From Liolophura sinensis (taxonomy: Eukaryota > Mollusca > Polyplacophora > Chitonida > Chitonidae), in NCBI RefSeq assembly GCF_032854445.1, contig NC_088295.1:70832028-70896027 (forward strand): a stretch of 64,000 bases of DNA. The letters are read 5' to 3'. A program made the position numbers and the translations under genes. Every line of letters starts with the position of its first letter. Within the stretch, counting starts at the first letter, position 1. Under the pieces are notes generated by a model. It was given only the letters and a program-made list of their open reading frames with translations, searched no databases and was not told the origin of the DNA. This document shows positions 45,501 to 60,500 of this stretch, piece after piece.

Positions 45501-48500
45501 AACTCTCTCATATGTGAAAAACAAATATGCATGCCATATTGGTGGAAGACAACAAGTCTTCAATGAAAACAAAACTTAACAAACGGCCAAATGAGAGTCA
45601 TCAAGCACTTCTTTTCACGAAAGCCCCATGAACAGTGAAAATCTGTGAAAATCTACAAATTTCTTGCATGAGATGGGCTCTGCACCAGGAACACATGCCT
45701 AATATTTAAGGACTGATATTCTTAACCAAATTAAGGACTATACAGTTAAATACTAAGATTCCATGAAATCTTAGTCAAAATAAGACTGCAACAAAAAATT
45801 TCTTTGTCGAAGAAAAAATTGATAAACTCCAAAACAATTCAAGCTGTTAGCAAACATTTTTAGCAGCCTCGTGCAGTTCATAACAAAAAGAGAAAATCAA
45901 ATGGTAAGAAGGAAAAGGGATTAACTGGTTTTGAACCTGAGAGTGTAGTGTGTGCAATGAGCCCATTACTAAAAACAAGTGAAAAAAGAGGATACATTGT
46001 TTTTGGGTACGTTGTTTTTAGATATATTGTTTTTTGGAACTCTTGTATGGCAACTTCAATATCCTGCAGACACTCCATTGCTCCACTGCAGTGGAGATTC
46101 CATGTTAAGTGAATGGGAGAGGGCAATAAGTAATCTCTGTACGGTGTGGACCCCTTAAATACACACCTAGAGGCGCAAAAGCTCACCTGGGGACTTGATC
46201 AGCTCGAGCTTCAGCTGTTCCACAATCTGCTGTCTATCCATTGGTCTATCAATCTGAGACAGTCCAAGCGGCACTTGTGAGGAACCTTGTTGTGGGGTAG
46301 ATGCTCCCGGATGGCCTTGTAGGTTGTTGAAATCTTGAGGCAGATGTCCAATACCTTGCCTAGCCTGTGCTAATGAGGTCGGCACAGGTATGTCTGACTT
46401 GATTTCATAACGTACCTGGCGAGGGTCCACTCCCTCAGAACTGGTGGACATGAGTGGAGCAGACATTGCTGAGCTAGGTGTAGTGTTCATACTACATGTG
46501 GGCACCACACCTGCACTGCCAGAGGTCTGGGGGCCACCACCATGCATGCTAGAGGGTACAGGAAGACCCACACTGCTGTAAGGAGGTGGAGGGCCACTGG
46601 TCATGTAAGGGTGAGGCAGGCAATTCTGTGGGGCCCCAGGGTGAGCAGGCCTGGGGTGGCCACCAGCCATGTGTCCTGCCATACCTGTCATCAGTCCTGG
46701 ATGAGGTGGCCTGGTTGAAGTCTGGGTTAGAATTCCCGGACCAGGAAGCTGTAGGCCAGGTGTGACACTCATCTCTGATGTAGGGGGATGAACTTGTTCC
46801 GCTGGGGGAAGGTGCAGCGCATACCTCTGATTAGGGTCTGGCTGACCACCAGGATGAGCTTGAGGTCCCCCAGACAGCAGCTGGCTGATGTGAGTAGACA
46901 CGGTCTGTCCTTGCTCCATACCCTGCTCCACCTTAATCTGTGAGGTAGATAACACAGGCTGGTTGCTGTGGAATGACTGATCACTGCTGTGGGGTGTGGC
47001 AGAGGTGGTTGGGTGTAGGGCTGACTGGGCGGGGTCAGTACTCTGAGTCTGGGCAGACTGAGCGTGACCTCCACTCCCTCCTGTCTTCCCATCAGCAGAC
47101 TTGTTCTGAGACTGTTCTTTATGTTTAGCCACATTGCTCAGAATCTCCACAATCCTCCGATCTGTCTCAGACTGAACTGGTATACTCTCTATACCTCTTG
47201 GAGCTGGAGCAGAACTTGTCCCTCCTGCTGACAAAATGAGACTCGTTTCATTGAACTCTGAAGAAATACATCCACACTACCATACAGAAGGTAGCTGGTT
47301 AAGGAATAAAAGAACATACATGTACCTAAAACAATATGCAAGATTTTCCCACATATATCAAGTGAAGACATAGGACATCAATGAATATGCATTTAGCTAG
47401 ATGTATATAATGAATACAGTGTGTAAATTCCAAGACGAGTACAAGTGTACTAAACACAACAGGACACAGGCAACAAACAGAGGGAAGAGAGATGTATGTT
47501 TATACTGTACCTAGATGGGGAGAAGGGTCACTGGGGGTGGTGCCGGTGGCAGTTGACAGGGTGAGAGAGTCGCCAGACAGGGCAGAGCTAGCAGTAGGTA
47601 AGGGAGGGCATGGTTCAGAAGCATTCTGGGCCTGGTTCTTCTTTTTCCGCTTTTTCTTTTTCTTGGGTGGCTGAGATGGGGGGCTCTCGTCGGCAGCCAT
47701 CTCACCGGGTAGTAAAGGCGGGAAATGTGGGGAGATTTCAAAGCCTGCAATGGCATGGGGAGCTCTCAAATAAGCCAATCACATAAAAAGCCAGTGTCAC
47801 ATCCGAAATCATTCAGAAAATGACAGCATGCAGTTAGGTAAGGGACTCACAATATGTTAAGGACAGAAAAATGCACATCACTTCATATGCAAACAACATG
47901 ATATCATAAAGTCATAAACACATGGAAAGCTTTCCATAACATTTAAGAGTAAACTGCACCATGACAACAGGGCTCCACCAAATTACCTCACTTGATGTAA
48001 TTTTCCCACAAAAAATATGTGTGGTTAAAGTCTGACCTCTGAAAATAGCTAATGGTGATTTCGTCATTAAAACCTACCTTTGTGAAATGAGCTGAAAGAA
48101 CTAAAGGATATAACAGGCAGTTTGTATCTTACCTGAAGGAGGAGGAGTAGGAAAATTTGGTGCCTTCCATGAACCCAATTTGGGGAAAAACTTATTTATG
48201 TTTTAGACAAATACAAACCGATTTGGGAAGCTCAAAATATTATTTTAAGATTTTCTAATATTTTTTTTAATATTTTTTTTTGTAAGAAATCTAAAATCCA
48301 CTTGAAATCATCGGGACATTAGACAAGAGAGCTAGGTTAAATTTTGCTGAATGGGTAAATTATACTAAAGCTGAAATCTACTGCATGATTCACAAGATGA
48401 GATGTCCCACTGTTTCATGCAGCCAAAACTAATCTTTACTTGTCCAAAACTTATCACCATGGATGCAGTCTCGCGTCAAGGGAGAAAACTCAGTAGAGGC

Positions 48501-51500
48501 CCATCATAAAAAAAAAAAAACACTTCTACTCCACATGTGCTTACCAAAGTTCATCTTTGGTAAGAATAGAATAACCAACTAATTAATGAACTTAATGAAG
48601 TTTTGGTTTTGTTCTTGGGCAGTGACATGCCAGAAAAACAATCCACAGTCATACACACACAGAGCATGCAGCCAGTTAATACAGGCTTACATTTACATGT
48701 ATGTACGATACAGAACACACATTTTCAGAGCACAATGAGCTATATACTAACACGAACAAGCAACTTCATAACCTGCATATTATACCTTATTTACAGTCTC
48801 ACCTATCAATTTACCACAGCCAAACTAAATGCACATTGAAGTGTTTACAACTTGGGGACCCACTTCTTACTCAATTTCACAATGTTGTTGTTGTTTTAAA
48901 GTCATTTCATATTATTTTAACAAAAACCTTGCTTTAAACAGGGAAAATGTGCACAAAGGTTGGTAAAATGAAGTGTTATGTTGGCAAATTAGGTGTTCAA
49001 AGTTAAACTGACAAGTTTGCTGATGGCGCATGTCAACTGCGATTTGCACTGATGTTAGACTGTTATCCTCGTCACTTTACGTACCCTCAATGACCCATAG
49101 CACATAACAGCATTTGCTTTGATCTAGAAGCCTGACCTTGAGAAGCAGACATTACAATTTGCTCATCGCTGATTCTGAGATAATGTTTTGCATTTCAGGG
49201 AAAATGGAACTACAGGAAACTGTTCCATAGGAAATACATGGCTACATTTTGATAATACTTGACCATTACTCAATGCTGATTATGTGGTGTTGTTAGGAAA
49301 ACTAGCAGAGGAGAGATGTTAGAAACATACCAGAGGTTAGAGGTGGGCGAGGGCCGAACTGTGAGCCCATCTGATCAGCAGGGGGGTTGCCCAGCTCTCC
49401 CAATGAGGCAAAGTGACCCCGGGCATGCTCTGGGAAGCGGGGATCACCACCTGCCATATTGGGAAACTTCTGAGCCGGGTCAAATGGGAATCTTGAACCT
49501 GTAATGGCATTTTATCTATCACCTTCCACTAAATGTTCAAAAGATACTGTAAATAATCTAACCACTTTATAAAACTTAGAAATGGTAGCAAGACTACCAA
49601 ACAACTCGCCTGTATGAATGCAAAACTTCAGCTCAAAGCACATCAGCATATAGTACTGAAATCCTGAATTTGGTAATTTATGGTAATTAACGTACACACA
49701 GAGCATTAGTGATGTAACATCCCCCTTGCGTCACTGGGCTTCACTGGCTTGTAAAACTTCAGGTCAATACATGCTGTACTTTTTTTATACCACCCCTAAT
49801 ACTTTGTTTAACTTGGATTGTAATACACAATACATTAAGTCAGGAATTCAGCAATTTACCGTATTTAATATGCACACGCCCATTCAACAATGGAATATAC
49901 CCCTCATGTATGGTGCTCTACATGTGTGCAAACCCTGAGCTCAATACATGCAGTACTTTTTAGGATACCACCCTTAACATTTTGTTTAACATTGCTTTCT
50001 CTGATAATGAACGCCAACGCCAAAGGTGCGACATACGCTACGCCTGTACTTTGTACGGACAAGCTAAATGGTCCTCTATGAACTCCATGTGATAAACCTG
50101 TTATTTAGTAATGGATAATGGCTCGGCAGCAGAGGTTATACATGTACCATTTGCCACCATAGACATGTACCACTAATTTCCACGCCATTCATAATCCGTG
50201 CCAACTGACCTGTTTGCCGATGTTCACCTGGCTCTTTGTTATTATCAGCCAAAGAACAAGATGTGACAAGGACCAACACATAATTTTTCTTACCACTAGG
50301 ATGACAAACAAAATAACATCACTAGTAGTACAACTTTTCTTTTTGTCCTTTTCTTCTGAAATGATCACCAGAATTGTAATGAACGAAAAAAGTTCATTAT
50401 GCTCTAATTAATGTATATCAAATTACTAATTGTTACAGCCTGCATTTTGCACTCAAAGTTAACATCAAATACAAGGTTAAGTACAGAACACCTGTACATA
50501 CAAACAATATCAAACAGATGCTAAATTCATACAGCAATGAAGCCTACCTGGCATTCTTTGTGGTCCAGCCCCTGAAAATCGGGGCCCAGAAAACCTAGGT
50601 CCCATACCTGGGGTAACACCACTCGGTGGAAAGCGAGGTCGCTGCTCAAAAGGGAGATGGCCCTCTCCAAAAAATGGCATGTGTGGTGCAACCTCCTTCA
50701 TTTCTGGAGAGAAGAAAATTCTGTCAAACAACATGGTCTGGTAACAGGTCTGGTTAAATTCATAAACTTTATATAAATCTAGGGATTTTAAAGATGCATA
50801 TCTTCACTTAAGGTTTTATATTTGCAAACATGATATGGACTGAGAACACTTTGTTTCTCAACTCTATCAGGGTGATGATTGAGAAAATGCCAACAAGTAG
50901 CCAGTGTTCACCTTGTTGTTGTATGGCTCTCTGCTGGTCTATCTGTTTCTGGAGCTGCTGACGCTGCATTTCTTGCTGGAGTCGGAGCTTTTCAAGCTGT
51001 TCTCTCTGCTGATAATCCTCACTGAATGGATTATTGTCCTGCGGGGAAAACCATTCTTCCTTTCTGAAAGTTGCCTTCTGGCACGCAGTCATTAGGGTGG
51101 GTGTTAGTATGTCTTAACAGAGGATTGTAACATTCACAAAACAGACTGGAGACAACATTACATTTACATGGAGTAACCTGGTAATCTGTCATACTAACCC
51201 TGACCATATTAGTGAGCATAACAGAAGTAAAACCATACACCAGACTTCAATATATCTGGTATATTTGAGACTTGTAACAATTGAATATTCCCAAAAAGGA
51301 TGCCAAGGGTTGTCCAAATACAAGAAGTCCTAAAATTAGACATCATAAATGAAGAGTGTTACTTCTTCAGCATGATAGCCATCCCAAGTAGTGCTAGGAC
51401 AGATATGTCTGGTAAATCTCACAACAGTGGACTGTATGAACTAAGGGAGGTGAATGTTGAAACACTTACCCCTGGCACTACACTGGTGGCTGCTGGTTTG

Positions 51501-54500
51501 GGCTGTTGATTCATGATCTGAAGACGTCTCTGAACATAGGCTTCATACTCCTGTCTCTGGGAGGGGCTGATCCTCACTGCTCCATGCTGCCCTGGCATTT
51601 TGGGGGCAGGGTTTGATGGGGGTACCCCAGACCTGTCAGGTGTACCTCCAGGGGAGTGAAGTGGGGACATACCCATGGGAGAAAGCTGTTGGCCGGGCAG
51701 GTCTTTCTGTACACCTGGCAACATTGGCTGACCACTTCCCTGAGGACCACCTTGAGGCCACTGGAGACCATACAATTCCTGAAACAATGAAGCCTATGAT
51801 AGAACATGTAATATTGCCGACCTGTAATAGAAGTTACAGCCACATTTAAATGTGTTACTCCAGTTCCCCAGGAAATTAGGTACAGGTATTAAAATAAAAT
51901 GAAGGAAGATTTACCATGAATAATATTAGTTAATATAAACTGAAGAGTATGGAAAAACAAGATCATTGTCAGTTTCCGTAAGATTTTCCGGATGTGACAT
52001 GATAATATTCCTACAGTAATGCTGAATCAGGCAGATATGACACGAAGAAAGGCAAATATGCTGGAATGAAGTTAAGAGTGTTTGAAAGTACAATGTCATT
52101 TAGTGAAAACAATTCAAACTGTCTCAATCATTAAGACAGAGAGGTCTTGACACTGGTGTCAATCTGTATGTAGGTATTGAGATATAAGTCTACTCACCTT
52201 CTGCTTGAGTACGGCGTAAAACACCTATCAAATAAATACATAACTGCTCACCTTCTGTTTTTTCCTGTACTCCTCAATGTGGTGCTGGTGCTGCCTGTGC
52301 TGCTTACGATAACCATCTAGCTGTTTCTGGAGAACGGACTGCTCCTGAGTCACTCGCTCCAGTTCCTGGGCATCAGCTATAGGCATTTCCTGCCCATTTT
52401 TCTTAGCCTGTAAAACATTTTAATTAGTTAAAATGCAAGGCACACATTCATACAGCTTTGAACATTTCCCTTGTGCAACTGCAGTCAGCATTACTGTGAG
52501 AAGATGCCCACTGCCATCTCCAGGTTGTTGGCAAACCTTTTCACGTACAGCCAGAGGAGGCCAGAACTAGACCAATGAAACTTTTTTTTACAGTGAATTT
52601 CTTTCCAATATTCAAACAATATTATTCCTGTGAAGAAGCACAACTTGCAAGTGTCTAAACATTAGGTATTTAGCAACCTGTATTTATGTTACACAATCAA
52701 ATACCTTCAAAAAGTATGGTTGATTGATTTGGTGTACCACACAGTACATGTATATGATGATGGTCAGTGGTTGGGTTGTATGTGCAGAAAATAGCCAGTA
52801 AACTTGGAACAATTCACAGCATATCCAACAAGTCACCAGAGCCTACCCTTGAAAAGGCCGGCTCCGTATAAAATGTATCTTAGCCAAGAATGGAATGTTG
52901 CTATACCTGTCTATTCCTGGCATTGATAGCTTTCTTGGTTTTCTTGAACTTAGCAATTTGCTGCTCCAAACACTTGATCTGCATGGCCAGATATTGGGCA
53001 TGTTTGTTCAGCCAGTCTTCATACTGCATATCAGCCAAGTCCGCTGTGAACAAAAGTACACATAGCAACATTACTCTTTCTCATCTCTTGTTCTGGCATA
53101 GGAAAAAACAGAAATCATAGTAGTGTGTTGACATAAACAGAGCGAGTTATAGACTACTTACATCCCTGAGTGGGCGGTGGTGGAGGTGGTGGTGGCATGG
53201 TTGGAGACTGTAGAGTTGGAGACTGCCCTGGAGAGAAGCCTGGACTGGGTGGAGGGAACGGTGAGGGCGTTCTTGGGCTCAGCTGCTGGGCCATCTGAGC
53301 TGGTGGCCGGCCAGTGTAACCAGGAGGGGCTCCTAGTGGATAACTTTGCTGAAGGCCACCCTCAGGGACATGGGTCCAATTGGGATCAGATGTCGGAGGA
53401 TGTTGAAGTCTAAAACCATTACCAAACATTTAATATTATCCTTATAGAAAGCTGCCACAATAATGGCACAAAGGTAATTCCTTAATACTTGCGTAAACAG
53501 AGTTACATACATGTGTCAAGAGAAGGCTTCTTTCATTAAAATTACCTATCCAGCAGTACAGAGTTTTTAACAATAAACTTTCCTATGAACACAAACCTGG
53601 GTGGTTGCTGGGTTCCTGGAGGGAAACTGCCAGGTCCTGGATACTGCGGAGGAACACCTGGAACACCAAACATGGTCAAATGAGCATAGCAGCTTTATTT
53701 TCATATCCACATGGTCACATACAGTACATTACCCAATATTCATCAGCTGTATAATTATCTCAACCAATGTTTGGTGTTAAGGTAAATGTTATTATGAACA
53801 GTTCAATCACAAGTGGTCTTTTCGCAAACCTGTAAAATGGGTTACAGATCTTGTATATATATACCTGAACGTCGTGCCATGGTAGGATCCACACCTCCAT
53901 CCTGTCTATGGAGCATCGCCTTCTGAGCAGCATGTCTCTTCAGTTCCTCCTTTTCCTGTGTCAACAACACAGTACATTGATTATATCTGACAATCCAAAC
54001 ATGGCTGAAATATTGATGTGGACAATAACACCAGCAATACAAACATATGAAACCCCTACTGACCGTAGTATTTTGAATCACTAGTGAAGCATATATACCT
54101 TTTCCAGAAGGTCTTGTATCAGTAACGGTTGTTCTTCCAGTAGCTGTGGGCGACGCTGTCCTGGTGAAGCCATCCTTGGGGGTCCAGGAGGATTAGCCCC
54201 AATTCCTGTGGGCAAAGGGCTGTGATGCCGCACAGCCTGGCCTGGAGTTGGCACTGGAAAATGTGTGGGTAGACCAGGCCTGCTTGCAGGCCCTGCTCCT
54301 GGGGCCACTATCGGGTTTATTGGTTGTCTGACTCCAGGGTAAGGGGCTCTAGGACTGGGGGGAGGCATCATTCTGTGACCAGGCATCACCTCCTTTGATA
54401 CCGGGGCTTGTGGGTGACCTCCCATAGATACGGGGGGACCAGGGGCTCTTGGAGGAAAGCCTGCACCATCTGGCCCGATAGGGCGGATCTGCAGTGGACC

Positions 54501-57500
54501 AACAGGACCAGATGGGCCTACTGAACTCGGGGGACCAGGAGGCATTTGATAGCCCGTGCTAGAACTGGGCATGTCCATCGACTGGGGCAAACCTTGAGCC
54601 TGTGGTGGTCCAGGATACGTGCCTCTCGGGAATTGTCCTCTGAAATTATGCTGCGAGGCTGCCGATTGTCCATACACAATACTACTGGGTGTTGGGGTAA
54701 GTGTGCCCCTGGTGGGCATGTGGGTACCTGGCTGGGTGTATGTTCCCTGTACATACTGGTTAGTGGGTGTGGTCGGGGCTTTAGAGAAGCGTATACCAGG
54801 AGAGGGCAGAGGTGATGGTGGAGCAGAGCTGGAGGCAGTAGGGCTGGGCACAGGCATTCTAGGGGAAGGCTGGCCTGGTTGTGACGTCTGAGAGTGGTAA
54901 GGAGACTGAGAGGCTGGTTGACTGTATGGTGACTGAGCCCCAGGTGTAGGTGGACTCTGGTGATACGGGGACTGAACAAGTCCACCAGTCGCTGGTCCAC
55001 CAATGGAGGGACTGAAAGGAGACTGAGGTACAGCTCCAAAAGGGGAATGCTGGAGTGCCACAGGTGTGCCTGGCTGACTGTGAGGAGAGCTGATGGAAGC
55101 AGCTTGTGTATATGGGGATTGCACCCCAGGGGTTCTGGGAGAGGGCTGACCACTTCGGCTGGCTATATCTCTTGGTGACTGGGAAGGATTGGCCATCCTG
55201 CCAGCATTCAGCTGTTGATGAAGAGCAGGAAGAGCATCAGAAGGCTTCTGAGCTGTCTCCGCACCATACTGCCCTGTTGTTCTGTTCACATTCTCACCTC
55301 CTGCCCCTTCCACTTTCACTTTCCTTTCCTCTTTCCCTTGTTCTGTTCCTTCCTCTGGCTGTTTCGTTCTCTCAGCCTGCTTGGATGGATCAGTCTCACT
55401 TTTACGATCCTCTTCTGTATAGTCTTTGCCTTCTTCCGTTTCTCTTTCAAGTTTCTTCTTTAAACTAAACTCCAGGAATTTGGCCTGGAAGTCAATGACA
55501 GGTGTTGGTTTGTCAGTGGGGGAATCTTTAGAAGTGTGGCTGGTTTCTGTGGACTCCCCTGGTTTAGTATCCGTGCTGGGTGCTGACTCTGCTGTCTCTG
55601 AGACGGGTGTAGGCGCTGTGGGCTCCTCATCCTCTGCGGGGTGGGGATCATCTACAGAATCATCAAGATCTAGATCCCCAGAGAGATTCTCAAGTTCACC
55701 ATCAGCCAGGGCCAGAATGTCAAAGGTCCCATCAGGTTCTGAAATATGACCACTCACATATATACACCACACACTTCAAGTCCAGTTAAGATGAAGACTT
55801 CGAGATAAGACATAATGACAACAGAGTTTCATCCCCTTGTGAAGTGAAAGAAAGGTAGGATGATATCCTGCTTGAAAAGTTTCAGCAGAGTTCCTTCTAG
55901 ATATATGCTTTTTTTTACCAAATTTTAAGGGATAACACGGTATTTTTACTTCTTTTACACTCGGAATAACACACTTAGGACAAAAAATGAAATGAAACTT
56001 TAACACATGCATAGGAGCAATTCTTACTGAGAAGATCGTTGATGCTTTCATCTTTGTCATCTTTATCATCCTCCGAGAGGGAGCGCTTAGGGCTCTGTGA
56101 AGGAGGTAGACCCTGTCCATGACCAGCCATCATAGGTGCAGTGTCCTGGGATTGGGCCTGGGAAGAGCTGGGATCTGGGTAAGCTGTGTTACCCTGAGGC
56201 ATTCTCTGGGGAGGAGGCATGGCCATCCTGCCCAGCATTTGAGCCCCTGATGGTGGTATGGGCAGCTCCGAGGCTTGGGGAGAGCCTTGGGACTGAGCCT
56301 GCATCTGTCTGATCAGGTTACTGTACGGTTCCATGGACCTAGGGCCACCCATGGGTGACTGGGGGTCCATCTGTGGGGGTTGAGGGGAAGCTTGGGGCTG
56401 CCCTGGCTGTGCACCAGGCATACGGCTATCCAGCATCTTCATGTACTGCTCTCTCTGTCTTTGCGCTTGGTTCATGTCCTGAAAAATAATGTTGAAATTA
56501 TAAGACCTATTACTTTTATATTCATTTTTCAATCAATATTTTTCACAGGTTTGATAACATCTGGAGAGCAATACTCTGGTCTATTTATTCTCCTCACTTT
56601 CTGGAACAAATGAACATGTTGAAATAAAGGGCTGAAATATAAATTTTCTTGAAATTTCACAGTAATTTTTGCCTTTTATTTTGTTGATTAGTCGATTAGT
56701 AGCTAGCTATAATGGAGTATGCATTTACCGAGACAATTTTTTTTCACAATGTATCAAGGCTAAATTTACAACTATTACAGTTACCTGCTGATGTGTCAAT
56801 TCTATGAAGGGTCCTTGGTGGCCCGGCCTAGGCCCTGGGGAGGACTGGCTCATGGGACTTAGTGGAGGCATTCTTCCCCCAGGAGAACCGGCACCTTGAC
56901 CAGTAAACATCATCTGACCTGGGCCAGGTGGACGAATAGGCCGCACCTGTCCTGGGCCTCTCATTGCAGAGTCTGGGTATGGCCCGCGGGGTCCATAACC
57001 TGAAACAAATATCCACTTTGTAAAGCAATCGTAACAGTACAGCAAACTTTCAGAGTCTACACATACAGTGGAGGAACCAAAGTTCCTGAGGTAATTCAAT
57101 GACCTTTGTCATTGACATACCGGACAAACCTACAGAAACCAAAGCATCAAAATGCAACCTGATTGGTCAAGAACCGAACAGTCGCAGCAAGCCAGTACTT
57201 TACCTGTCTGAGCCAGGAGGTTGGATCACTACAAGGTTGTATAATAACTGTATGAGCCAGGGGGTTGGATCACTACAAGGTTGTATTATAACTGTATGAG
57301 CCAGGAGGTTGGATCACTACAAGGCTGTATAATAACTGTATGAGCCAGGAGGTTGGATCACTACAAGGCTGTATAATAACTGTATGAACCAGGGGGTTGG
57401 ATCACTACAAGGCTGTATAATAACTGTCTGAGCCAGAAGGTGGTACCGCCACAAGCAGGGTTGGGATTAAGCCGCGAACACTTGTTCGGGTTTATACAGC

Positions 57501-60500
57501 AAAGCAGTTTACAGTGCCTTAAACAGTGCATTTACACTGCAAAGCACTTAAATCTGAATACAATTTGATGACAGGTCAAATAATGATATAACCGAGACAG
57601 CTTTTTAAGATACTGAAAAATCAAAAAAATAATGAGCTGCACTAAAACTTGGTCATGTACCTGGAGGGAACTGCCCTGGGTGAGGAGGTCTGACCACACC
57701 CCCTTGCCATCTATCTGCCCCTGGGCCGCGAGGACGAAACTGACTGGGGGAAGTCTGCTGCCGACCATCCTTCTCATCAAACACTGGTGGGTGCATACCT
57801 TGTGGAAATCAAAGGTGATAAAACAATTACACTCAGCCACATCGCAAAACAAAATAAGGCAATAATATTGAAGATTAAACAATATTTCTCTGGCGCTCAC
57901 ATGAAACAAGATTAAGGCAGTCACAACTGGTAATCATTCATTGAAAAGACAAGAACTATTTGGAAAAGCTAAGAACCTTGTTGTATTGGGGAAGAGCTGG
58001 CTCCCTCTGGTGGCCAGTGATGGAGAGGGACTTGACCATCCTGTAACATCTTCTCGCTCTCTTCCTGAATACGCTTCATCTGCCTGTTCTTGGTATGTTG
58101 AATCAACATGTCCCTCAGATGCCTTTTGTTAGGGTCTAATTCCGTGCCCTGTAACACAGACACTTAGGCATTAAAAAGCTAAACTCTTCATTTCGAGGTT
58201 GTAGGGAATTTAAAAACATTCATCTTCATGAATGTACATGCATTACTCATCCTTTTCAATGATGAGAAACAAAATGGAAACATTGGAACATATCACACCA
58301 TCTCACAGTGTACACCTTACCTACACGTAGGACACCTGATATAACATACACATTAAGATTAAGACAGACCTGAAATGCATGCTCACCAAGCTTGTGAAAA
58401 AATTTACATATCTGCATTTATTCCCCCACTGCTTATGTAATTCGTTCATCTCTTCACATGACCCCCACCACCATCAACCCCACATTGCATAGTATTAGAC
58501 ATTCATTTAAAGTTATTTTCATAAAGATTTATGCTTATTGTCTTAACTATGTGTCAACTGTGTGCAAGAGAAAATTCCATCATAAACTACTATAGTAAAT
58601 ATCTTCATCACTTTGTCAAAAGTGTAATGTTATTATAAATCATTACAAGTAAGCACATAACATTAAAACAATCTGCAGAAAGGTTGAAATATCATAAAAG
58701 CAAACTGCACTGTTCAAGATACATCTTTAAGTTCAAAAAATAAAAACCCACATGAAAACACAAACACTGATAGAACACTAACTACTCGGGTTACCTGTCA
58801 ATTGGCAGCCATGCACTCAATACAGCAGGAAGTACATGTACTAGTCTGAATTCGCTCACATGTTTTGCCAATGTTTAAATGCAAAGTTAGTTTCTGATGC
58901 AAATTAAAATCCTTTCCAGGCCAAATACAGCGTCTTACTTTGGGTTCCATTTTGGACTAATTTTAGGCTAAAATATAGCAATATAGCAATACAGCAATAG
59001 CAATATATGGTGTAGTATCAGGTTAAATATGAAACTTAGCAGCAAGGAAATGATCAGTAACATTAAATCACAACTATCAAAATAAACTTCTTGGTTTGAC
59101 AATGGGTTTTCTTGGTCCTTGACTGGATTTGGCCTGGACACCCCTTATGAGAATAAAAAATTGCCTGCTTTTAAATCACATCTGAGCAAATTTATTCTGC
59201 CTGAGGCAAGAGAATGAAGTGTTAACTTTCCACCAAGAGGAAACAGCACTAAACCCGAGTGAGGACAAAGTCTCTTTCACATCAGCTGACTCCTTTTTGT
59301 ATCTGAATAAAATTTGCCATTACTGTCAGAGATAAATATAAAGATAACTCCTGAATTTCGGAGATCAGGTAGAATGACCAAACCCATTTATGCAGTAACC
59401 TCATTAAAACAAGCAACATATTAAAAGCTGATTTTGTTTTGTGTTAAAGTGGACAAACAGGCAGCTGTTAAAGAGACTTTGTTAGCATAAGATCCCCCAC
59501 CTGGCTGTGCAAGCCACTTACCAACATGTGGTGATGAGAGAATCTACTAGAGCAAGGCCACATTCCATGCGGCGCAAAGAGTGTTTGCCGTCTCCGGGCA
59601 TAGTGGAGGTACTGAGGCAGCTAATCAGAGAAGACACCAACCAAACCAAAAAATTGAGAGCAACAAAACCACTAAACTGTTAAACTACATGTATGTTGTC
59701 CAATGAAACAAAAAATAAACAGAAACGATGCTACAGCACTATAACAAAACAGCTGACAACATACAGCTGAAGATGTCAAATAATGCAAAGAAATGCTTTC
59801 CAGCTTCACATATAGTTATATACATGTAGGTGATTCCAAGGCAACTGACAAATCACACTCTGGTAAATAAAAAGGCTAAAACAGCCAGTCGAAAAACTGG
59901 TTTAGAACAATGAGTTGAAGAGCAAAGCATGTCTTTTCAATATTTGGCAGAATGATGTCATGGATATGAATTGCAAGAAGCACCAAAACCTGTCTACTAA
60001 ACAAGTCACCAAACCCAGTGTACATTAAGAAAGAATAAGCTCTGTGAATGTAAGACACAGGTGTAGTCTTGTAACTATTCAATCCATCAGTGTTCTGTAC
60101 CAGGAGCCACAGCTGAACATTTCACCAGTCAACAATTTTCAAGATAGTCTCAGAAATGTCAGAAGATTACTTTGCCATGCCCACCAGATGTGACAACTGT
60201 TCTCTGCCACGCAGCCACAGCAATGGCTGCCTGATAAAGAAGACTCGAAAGTTTGTTACCTTTACTGACAAGACTTTCTTGCTTGGTTAATAGAGTAGCT
60301 GAGAGCCAATTTATCAACCATATCTGGTACAACACAGAAGGAACGACATTTAAGCACAACAAGTCAGTTAAGCCACTGATCCAGTAGTTTAGTAGATAGG
60401 CAGATACATTTGTATGTGTATATATATACATATATATAAATATACACAGAGCATGCAACTGTTATATGTTCCTACTGGATAATTTAAACAAAGCAGTTAA

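Noticed and set aside
54546-55749. Several + strand frames of 70-120 aa
   Set aside because: They are antisense to the large Pro/Ser-rich KMT2C exon, whose composition leaves the opposite strand free of stops.
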